Shown here: positions 1-6,165 of the stretch, in pieces
How positions within the stretch are numbered: position 1 is the stretch's first letter
How the letters are laid out: each line of letters starts with the position of its first letter
NCBI GenBank assembly: GCA_039190385.1
Contig: JBCCYD010000176.1
Coordinates: 1 to 11,545, forward strand
Reading direction: 5' to 3'
Length of the DNA stretch: 11,545 nt
Source: Xenococcus sp039190385
GTDB taxonomy: Bacteria > Cyanobacteriota > Cyanobacteriia > Cyanobacteriales > Xenococcaceae
Made by a program: the position numbers and the translations under genes
The notes under the pieces: model-generated
What the model was told of the DNA's origin: nothing
The model's input: the letters and a program-made list of their open reading frames with translations, nothing else
Databases searched by the model: none

Positions 1-685
1 CCTGAAGTGATTGTTTTTGCCAATAGACAAAATCTGCATATTGAATCGGTAATTCTGGAAGAATATAAGGTTTGTCAGTTAAAAATGCTTGATAAATAAT
101 CGGTAATTCTTGTAAGAAAATTCCCAAAGACCAAATATCCGCAACTCCGTGATGCATAGTTACAAGTAACAAATGTTCTTGCTCTTGTAATATTAGTAAT
201 TTAACTCGCAGTAAAGGGGCTTTTTCTAAGTCAAAAGGTTGGGAAGCTTCTTCAAAAGCAATTTTTTGTTGAGCTATTATTCTTTCTTCACTATCTATTG
301 CTCGTAAATCGATTATAGGCAAGCTCAAAGATATATTTGGTAAAGTTTTTTGAAACTGTTGTTTATTTTCTGAGTAGAAACAAGTCCGCAAAGCTTCATG
401 GCGTTTGACTATTTCGTTAATACTCTTGACTAAAATTTCTTGATTCAAATCGCCAACTAATCTACAACTAATAGGTAAATTAAATGAAGATTTCCCTGGC
501 TGTAATTGCTCAATATCCCAGATTCCTTGTTGAATCAAAGAAAGTGGCAATTTTTCTGTTCTAGGGATTGGTTTTAGTTCTTGTTTTAATTGTTGATTTT
601 TTGCTTTTTGCTGTTTCATTCGCAATTCCAACAATTTTTTCTTGGCTGGAGAAAGATTACTGATGCGCTTAGATATACTTTCCAT
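1..685 (-). CDS. NRPS N-terminal fragment, condensation domain (3' end outside window)
   Basis: This is the first 228 codons of an NRPS or hybrid protein that runs off the left edge. The ATG at 685-683 is the natural start because an in-frame TAA lies two codons upstream. There is no strong Shine-Dalgarno sequence. Residues 1-40 form a basic, Lys-rich helical leader (for example LSPAKKKLLELRMKQQKAK), the kind of N-terminal extension often seen before condensation domains in PKS/NRPS hybrids and possibly a docking helix. From about residue 45 a condensation domain begins: a degenerate C1 motif (LSLIQQGIWDIEQL), RHEALRTCF (C2 region, 95-103), and the catalytic HHxxxD motif as HHGVADIW (178-185), with Ile in place of the usual Gly after Asp. 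The C-terminal half of the domain and anything downstream are not visible. It lies 41 bp after the preceding synthase gene on the same strand, so it is probably in the same operon and acts next on the assembly line. Domain identity is confident; the full architecture is unknown. Confidence 0.93.
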   Translation of the reverse strand, partial: MESISKRISNLSPAKKKLLELRMKQQKAKNQQLKQELKPIPRTEKLPLSLIQQGIWDIEQLQPGKSSFNLPISCRLVGDLNQEILVKSINEIVKRHEALRTCFYSENKQQFQKTLPNISLSLPIIDLRAIDSEERIIAQQKIAFEEASQPFDLEKAPLLRVKLLILQEQEHLLLVTMHHGVADIWSLGIFLQELPIIYQAFLTDKPYILPELPIQYADFVYWQKQSLQ

Positions 686-726
686 CTTTTATGTTACTTG
701 CTACTTCTTGATTGATTGACTATTAA
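686..726 (-). other. Short intergenic spacer within the synthase operon
   Basis: This is a 41-bp A+T-rich spacer between the TAG stop of the hybrid synthase (727-729) and the ATG of the next NRPS gene (685). It contains a small TCAATCAATCAAG run and an AAGAAG, which is too far from the ATG to be a convincing ribosome-binding site. No terminator-like hairpin is visible. The spacing is compatible with co-transcription. Confidence 0.6.
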
Positions 727-3700
727 CTAAAATCTGATATTGCTATCTTCCTGCAACAATTTTTCAACTTCTTCATCCGATAATTGTTCTAACATTGCTA
801 ATATTTGAGCTTGTTTTTCTAATTCTTCTTCGATGATCTTTGCTAAACCAGCTACTGTCAGATTTTGATTTAAACCAGCAACATTTAGTTCAATCGCGAA
901 TATTTCTTTTATTTGATCAAGTATTTTATTTACTTCTGATAAATCGCCACCCAGAGCAAAAATATTATCGTCTAGATTAAATTTTTCTATACTTAACACA
1001 TCAGAAAAGATATCAACCATCTGGGAAATTATCTTAGTAAACTCAGCATCAGAATCTATAGTATCTGATCGTTGATCGTTAATTATTAATTTATCTAAAA
1101 TAGTGAACTCTTTTAGTCGTTTTTGAGGATTGATTACAAATTCTTGTAATATTTGATTATAAGCAGTGAGTAAATTCTTAATGGTTGACTCCTTAAATAA
1201 ATCTGGATTATATTCGCATTCTAATTTTATTGTCCCTAGATCTTCATCGGGAATAGCAACAAAGCGTAAATCTAATGGTGTAGCTTGAGGATCTGTTGGT
1301 ATTAAACTAGCGATTAAATTATTACCCATATTGAAGGTTTTAGCAAACCGAAAATTATGTAGGAGAAACGCCACATTGTAGATCGGATTTTGCAGATTTT
1401 TGGTATTAGCTTTAGCATTTTCCACAATTTTAATAAAAGGTAATGCTTGGTGATTATATGCTTCCAACACAGTCGCTTGGACTTCTTTTAAGAGAACTAG
1501 TCCTAATTTACTTTCTAATACTTGCGATCGCAAAGGTAAAAAATTCACAAAACAACCAATTAAGTCTGCAATTTCTTTTTGACCTCGATTAGCACTCACT
1601 GTACCGATAACAATATCTTCTTGCTTTGTCCATTTAAACAAAAGAATCTTCAGCACAGTTACAAGAGTAGTAAACACCGTAACTCCATGAGCATTACTAA
1701 TCTCTTTCACTGCCTGAACTAATCTCGAATCAAGAATTATAGATTGATTTAAATAAGAGAAAGTTAAAAAACTTGTTGGCTTTTTTTCTATTGGTAAATC
1801 TAACTTTGGTTCAGCATTAGCTAATTTATGTTGCCAATAGTCAATGTCTGCTGTAAAACTATTATCTCGCATCATATCTTGTTGCCATTGAGCAAAATCT
1901 GCATATTGCACTGGCAAATTTTTTAAAGGTGATAATTTTCCTTGTGCAAATGCAGTATAAATGGTCGTAATTTCTTTTGCTAATAAACCAAAACTCCAAA
2001 CATCACCAACTAAATGATGCATAGTACAAATCAATAAATATTTTTGGTCATCGAGCTTAATCAGTTTTACTCTAAATAAAGCTTTGTCAACAAGATCGAA
2101 TTTTTGATTTAGTTCTAATTCTTTTATTCTTGCTAATTCTTTAGATTGCTGTTGGTTAGGTATGTTTGTAAGATCAGATAAGTTTAATGTAATGTTTTCT
2201 GGTGAATTGATCTCCATCACAGGTTTGCTATCTACTATGGAAAAAGTAGTTCGCAAAATCTCATGTCGTTTTACTATTTCACTGAGAGTTTTTCTGAGTA
2301 TTTCTACATCCAAAAAACCTTCTAGAGATAAAAGTAGCGGAGCATTAGCGTTGTAATATTGGTTATCATGAGCTAACTGCTCTAAAAACCAGTAAGATTC
2401 TTGAAAATAAGACAAAGGAAAACAAGCTAAATCTCGATTAATTGGTTTAATTTTTGGCAGTGAAATATCCAGGTTTGAGTCTGAATGAGTCTTTAATAAT
2501 TTTCCTAGTAAATAATTAGTCAAAGCTTTAATAGTTGGATATTCAAAGGCAATATTTGAGGGGAAAGAAAGACCTAAACTATTTTCTAGCCGACTCTTAA
2601 AGTCTACTGTCATTAGTGAATCCATGCCAATTTCCACTAAATTTTGCTGTGGATCTAATTGATGAGATGCGGCAAAACCCATAAGCTTCGCTACTTCACC
2701 TTGAAGATGAGCAATTAACAATTTTTGACCTTCATCAGCTGATATCTCAGTTAATTGATCTAGAATCTGTGAGTTACTTTGAGACTTAGTTTTTGGTGAA
2801 GAGATTGTTACTTCCTGTAAAAATGGCCGTCTTTTTCTGGATTCATAAGTTGGTTTAAATCGACTCCAATTTACGGAAGCTACAGTTTTTTGAGTTACTC
2901 CTGCTGCAATTAAAAATCCCAAAGTTGACAATGCTTTTTCGATGGGAATTGCTTTTAAGCCAATTCTTTCCATCGACTGTTCTTCTTCTGGACTCACCAT
3001 TCCCCGCTCAGATAATCTTGCCCAATTAATACTCAAAGCTTTTAATCCCAAAGCTTGACGATGATGAGCTAAAGCATCAAGAAAATGGTTCGCAGCTGCG
3101 TAATGTCCTAGTCCTTGAGAACCCCAAATAGAAGCTGCTGAAGATAATAAAACAAAGAAATCTAGCTGAATATGTTGAGTTAATTGATGTAATATCCAGG
3201 CACCTTGTACCTTGGGTCGTAAAACATCTGACCAAGAATTAAGATCAATATCTTTTAAATTTTGCAACTGGGATACTCCAGCCCCGTGAATAATCCCTCG
3301 TATTGGCAGCTCTGTATTCTTGAATTGTTCAAATACAGAAGTCATTTGTCCCAAATCACTCACATCAGCCTTAATCACCTGTACCGTAGCGCCTAAAGAT
3401 TCCAATTCTAAAATTGAGGCAATTTTCTGACTGATTTTGTGATCAGAAGCAAGATTTGATTCAGCAATATTTTGAGGTAGATGGCTACGTCCTATTAGGC
3501 ATAAATGTTGTACTCCTTGTTCGACTAACCAGCGAGCAATCTGTAATCCTAATACCCCTAATCCTCCTGTTATTAAGTAAATGCCATCAGTTTTTACCTC
3601 AAAAGACTTTCTGGGAACAAGTTTACTGGGTATCAAACGAGGAACATAGCGTTGCTGTTGGCGAAAAGCAATTTGATCTTCGGCTCCAGCATTCTCAATT

Positions 3701-6162
3701 TCTGCCAATATTCTCGACACTTCATCAGTCGTAATTGAGGTATCATCCAAATCGATTATGCCGCCCCATAAATTGGGATATTCAAGAGCTAACACACGAC
3801 CTAATCCCCAAATTGGCGACTTAGTTACATTAATCGGATGAGCCTGAGACTGTAAACCGACAGGTTGAGTATAGCGAGTTACTAGCCACAAACGAGTCCT
3901 TTGTGAATATTGACTGTTTAATAACCCTTGAATTAAATAGAGTAGACTACCACAACTGAAATTTTGCAAAGTTTCTAGGGTTGGTACTTCTAGGCTGTCT
4001 GGCGTCGTTGCAGACAGGGAATTTGACTCTAAACTCCATAGAAAAACCAACTTGTACTCTATGGATTCTGCATTTATGACCTCTGTCAATAGCTGTTGTA
4101 TATCTTTTGGTTGGTGAGGATTAACTTTGTAATATCCTTCCTGGCAACAAAACTCATAAGCTGCACCGGGAAAGACTGTCAACACCGATCGCCCTTGTTT
4201 TGTTAGTTGTTGTGCTAGTTTAACGCCAAGACCATCACCTTCGGCAAAAATAAGCCAGATCCCTTGTTTTGTAGCAACTTGGGACTGTTTTTCAAACTCT
4301 TTGGACTGCCATTCAACTTCATAAAGTAAGTTTTGTAAATGCCGATGATGATTCAACAACGCTTGAGGACGAGCGCGTTTGAGGTGTAATCCGGCTATCT
4401 CTGCAATTAATTGTCCTGTTTCATCAAATAAACGCAGGTCGGCACTGAAGGTTTCTTGATTTGAGTTATGAACAGGTCTTAAAGTTCCATAACTCCACAC
4501 CTGTAGGCTAGGACGACGGTAAAATTGAAAACTATCTAACCCAATGGGCATATAGGCTGTGTTTGCTGTCTGTTGAGTTGCAATACTAGCTCCTAATATT
4601 TGTAAACAAGCATCCAGTAAAGCTGGGTGAATTTGATAATCTTGCCATTGCGATCGCAATTTTTCAGGAAGTTGTATTAAACCGAGTGCTTGATTATCAT
4701 CCCACCAAACTTTTTGAACCCCTTGGAAACAAGTCCCATATTGAATATTTCTATCTTGATAGTTTGCATAATGTTCAATAGCAGACATCTGATTGGCAAA
4801 TTGATTTTGCAGTGACTTAGGCGAAATCGTTTCCTGTTTTGCTATTGTGCTTTGTATCTTGCCAGTAGCATGAAGCAGCCAATCTCTTTTATTCTGTTGC
4901 TGATTTGCGTCTTGACTTAAGATTTGCCAAGAATATTTTTGTCCATCTTCTGGAGTCAAAATTAATTGGATTTTATAGGTATCAATCTCAGAAAAGATTA
5001 GAGCTTGTCTAATAATAATATTTTCGATTAAAACTTCTTCTGTGCCCAAAACTTTTTTCGCTGCCGCGATCGCCATTTCTATGTATGCTGTTCCAGGTAG
5101 TACTGGTTGTTCATAAACTTGATGATCTTGAATGAAAACAGGTGATTTACAGCTAATATTGGATTGAAATATTGTTTCCTTAATCGGTAAATCTAGAGAA
5201 TCACCAAGTAAAGGATGAATAAATTGATTATCCCGCTTGATTGGCATTATCTGATCCTTTAAGTTGGGAGCTTCTGGAATCAGCATTTTGAAAGCAGATG
5301 TCATAGAATTTTCTGCCTCTAAGAAAGCCTGAGCCATAATTAGATGCTGGCCTAAACTTGCAGCATCAGAGTCTATTTCTGGTAAACAATTGACTTGAGT
5401 AAAACCAAAAGAGTCCAAAGTCTGTTGCCATTTTTCTGCTGTTAAAAATGGTTGTCCTTGTCGTAATGAGTCCGATTTGTCGAGGGGTTGAAGCACCAAA
5501 CCAAAGGTAAGATCGAACCACAAATGAGGTTTAGTAATTTCCCAAACTATTAGTAAACCTCCAGGAGCTAACAGCGAACGAATATGTTCTAATGTTTCCG
5601 ATAAATTTTGAGTGGCATGTAAAACATTGGCGGCGATAATCACATCAAAACTATTTTTATCATAACCCTGTGCTTGGGGATTTTTTTCAATATCTAATAA
5701 GCCGTAATTAACAAAAGAATATTGAGAAAACTGATTTTCGGCTCGATCTAAAAATAAAGAACTGACATCCGTAAAGTAATAACTTGTTCTTTCGGGAGGC
5801 AATACGGGCAAAAGCCAAGAAGTTGTCCCCGCAGTCCCTGCACCCACTTCTAACATCCTTAAATAAGTATTGGATGGCAAAAAATCTACTAACTTTTGCA
5901 TCATTTCGCTAGCAATGCCATTGTAGTAACTAGCGACGAGAGAATCTCGATAAAGTTCTGTAGTGTTAGCAAACGACCCTCCAGAAAAAATAACTTCTAA
6001 AGGATTTTTTTTGCCCATAAGAATATCAGCAAGATTATCACCGCAACCTTGAATCAAGTTGATTAATTGAAGATTGTCTTGGCACTTATCTTGAGCTTCT
6101 TCAACAATATTGTCTAGAGAGTTATTTTCAAATATTTGAGAGTTTTTCCAAGAATTAAACAA
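727..6162 (-). CDS. PKS/NRPS hybrid: MT-DH-KR-ACP-C-(degenerate T); second part of a split PKS module
   Basis: Cytosolic assembly-line protein of up to 1811 residues. Domains in order: a helical lid and SAM-dependent C-methyltransferase (about 20-280; SAM motif LEVGAGTAGTT at 104-114); a dehydratase (about 315-600; H347 in DHQVYEQPVLP, which has Glu at the usual Gly of HxxxGxxxxP, plus D517 and Q521 in HPALLDACLQ); a ketoreductase (structural part about 615-850, catalytic about 855-1100; TGGLGVLG at 865-872, S1008, Y1021, N1025; W1013 present and no LDD motif, suggesting A-type stereochemistry); an ACP with its pantetheine Ser S1182 in GMDSLM; a condensation domain (about 1240-1690; HHLVGDVW at 1382-1389); a carrier-like domain (about 1705-1780) lacking the Ser; and an acidic C-terminal helix. 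Expected action is alpha-methylation, ketoreduction and dehydration of the chain made by the upstream KS-AT protein. The frame opens with TTG immediately after the upstream TGA, with no visible Shine-Dalgarno sequence. ATG at residue 49 (6018) is an alternative start. The 5' part may really belong to one longer interrupted gene. Confidence 0.9.
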   Translation of the reverse strand: MFNSWKNSQIFENNSLDNIVEEAQDKCQDNLQLINLIQGCGDNLADILMGKKNPLEVIFSGGSFANTTELYRDSLVASYYNGIASEMMQKLVDFLPSNTYLRMLEVGAGTAGTTSWLLPVLPPERTSYYFTDVSSLFLDRAENQFSQYSFVNYGLLDIEKNPQAQGYDKNSFDVIIAANVLHATQNLSETLEHIRSLLAPGGLLIVWEITKPHLWFDLTFGLVLQPLDKSDSLRQGQPFLTAEKWQQTLDSFGFTQVNCLPEIDSDAASLGQHLIMAQAFLEAENSMTSAFKMLIPEAPNLKDQIMPIKRDNQFIHPLLGDSLDLPIKETIFQSNISCKSPVFIQDHQVYEQPVLPGTAYIEMAIAAAKKVLGTEEVLIENIIIRQALIFSEIDTYKIQLILTPEDGQKYSWQILSQDANQQQNKRDWLLHATGKIQSTIAKQETISPKSLQNQFANQMSAIEHYANYQDRNIQYGTCFQGVQKVWWDDNQALGLIQLPEKLRSQWQDYQIHPALLDACLQILGASIATQQTANTAYMPIGLDSFQFYRRPSLQVWSYGTLRPVHNSNQETFSADLRLFDETGQLIAEIAGLHLKRARPQALLNHHRHLQNLLYEVEWQSKEFEKQSQVATKQGIWLIFAEGDGLGVKLAQQLTKQGRSVLTVFPGAAYEFCCQEGYYKVNPHQPKDIQQLLTEVINAESIEYKLVFLWSLESNSLSATTPDSLEVPTLETLQNFSCGSLLYLIQGLLNSQYSQRTRLWLVTRYTQPVGLQSQAHPINVTKSPIWGLGRVLALEYPNLWGGIIDLDDTSITTDEVSRILAEIENAGAEDQIAFRQQQRYVPRLIPSKLVPRKSFEVKTDGIYLITGGLGVLGLQIARWLVEQGVQHLCLIGRSHLPQNIAESNLASDHKISQKIASILELESLGATVQVIKADVSDLGQMTSVFEQFKNTELPIRGIIHGAGVSQLQNLKDIDLNSWSDVLRPKVQGAWILHQLTQHIQLDFFVLLSSAASIWGSQGLGHYAAANHFLDALAHHRQALGLKALSINWARLSERGMVSPEEEQSMERIGLKAIPIEKALSTLGFLIAAGVTQKTVASVNWSRFKPTYESRKRRPFLQEVTISSPKTKSQSNSQILDQLTEISADEGQKLLIAHLQGEVAKLMGFAASHQLDPQQNLVEIGMDSLMTVDFKSRLENSLGLSFPSNIAFEYPTIKALTNYLLGKLLKTHSDSNLDISLPKIKPINRDLACFPLSYFQESYWFLEQLAHDNQYYNANAPLLLSLEGFLDVEILRKTLSEIVKRHEILRTTFSIVDSKPVMEINSPENITLNLSDLTNIPNQQQSKELARIKELELNQKFDLVDKALFRVKLIKLDDQKYLLICTMHHLVGDVWSFGLLAKEITTIYTAFAQGKLSPLKNLPVQYADFAQWQQDMMRDNSFTADIDYWQHKLANAEPKLDLPIEKKPTSFLTFSYLNQSIILDSRLVQAVKEISNAHGVTVFTTLVTVLKILLFKWTKQEDIVIGTVSANRGQKEIADLIGCFVNFLPLRSQVLESKLGLVLLKEVQATVLEAYNHQALPFIKIVENAKANTKNLQNPIYNVAFLLHNFRFAKTFNMGNNLIASLIPTDPQATPLDLRFVAIPDEDLGTIKLECEYNPDLFKESTIKNLLTAYNQILQEFVINPQKRLKEFTILDKLIINDQRSDTIDSDAEFTKIISQMVDIFSDVLSIEKFNLDDNIFALGGDLSEVNKILDQIKEIFAIELNVAGLNQNLTVAGLAKIIEEELEKQAQILAMLEQLSDEEVEKLLQEDSNIRF
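804..1050 (-). other. Degenerate carrier-protein domain and acidic C-terminal helix at the end of the hybrid synthase
   Basis: Residues about 1705-1785 of the 727-6162 protein have the carrier-domain pattern: a first helix (ISQMVDIFSDVLSI), then LDDNIFALGGD, then a second helix (KILDQIKEIF), and a final LTVAGLAKIIEEEL. The canonical motif is LGGxSL with pantetheinylated Ser, but here it reads LGGDLSE (1737-1743). Ungapped alignment through the following helix puts Leu1741 at the Ser position, and the nearest Ser is one residue later. The nucleotide sequence confirms this reading (GGC GAT TTA TCA GAA). The domain is followed by an acidic helix ending AMLEQLSDEEVEKLLQED, which resembles the C-terminal tails of other cyanobacterial PKS/NRPS proteins and may be a docking element. 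Confidence 0.7.
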
Positions 6163-6165
6163 TCA
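6163..6165 (-). other. In-frame TGA separating KS-AT from MT-DH-KR-ACP-C in one continuous frame
   Basis: On the coding strand the junction reads CTA TTG TGA TTG TTT AAT. The codon after the stop continues in the same frame for 1811 codons, and there is no intergenic spacer. Residues before it (PHYNPLLL) and after it (LFNSWKNSQIF) fit the single helical stretch that in unsplit KS-AT-MT-DH-KR-ACP proteins joins the post-AT linker to the MT lid. A one-base change from CGA (Arg) or TGG (Trp) would create this stop. Whether it is a nonsense mutation, a sequencing error, a true gene split with TTG reinitiation, or readthrough cannot be decided here. Confidence 0.85.

Noticed and set aside
347..420. 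A second PKS module or thioesterase at the left end
   Set aside because: Translation of the left 685 bp shows only condensation-domain motifs.
2162..3734. Plus-strand open frames at 2162-2356 and 3456-3734
   Set aside because: They are antisense to well-supported C, ACP and KR coding sequence, show no recognisable domain, and have no context of their own.
5095..5125. Dehydratase inactivated because Glu replaces Gly in HxxxGxxxxP
   Set aside because: The catalytic His347, Pro356 and the second-site Asp517 and Gln521 are all present; the Gly position is the least constrained of the motif, so loss of activity is not supported.
6163..6165. TGA read as selenocysteine
   Set aside because: The site is a linker or lid helix, not a redox active site, PKS proteins are not known selenoproteins, and no SECIS-like hairpin was recognised just downstream.
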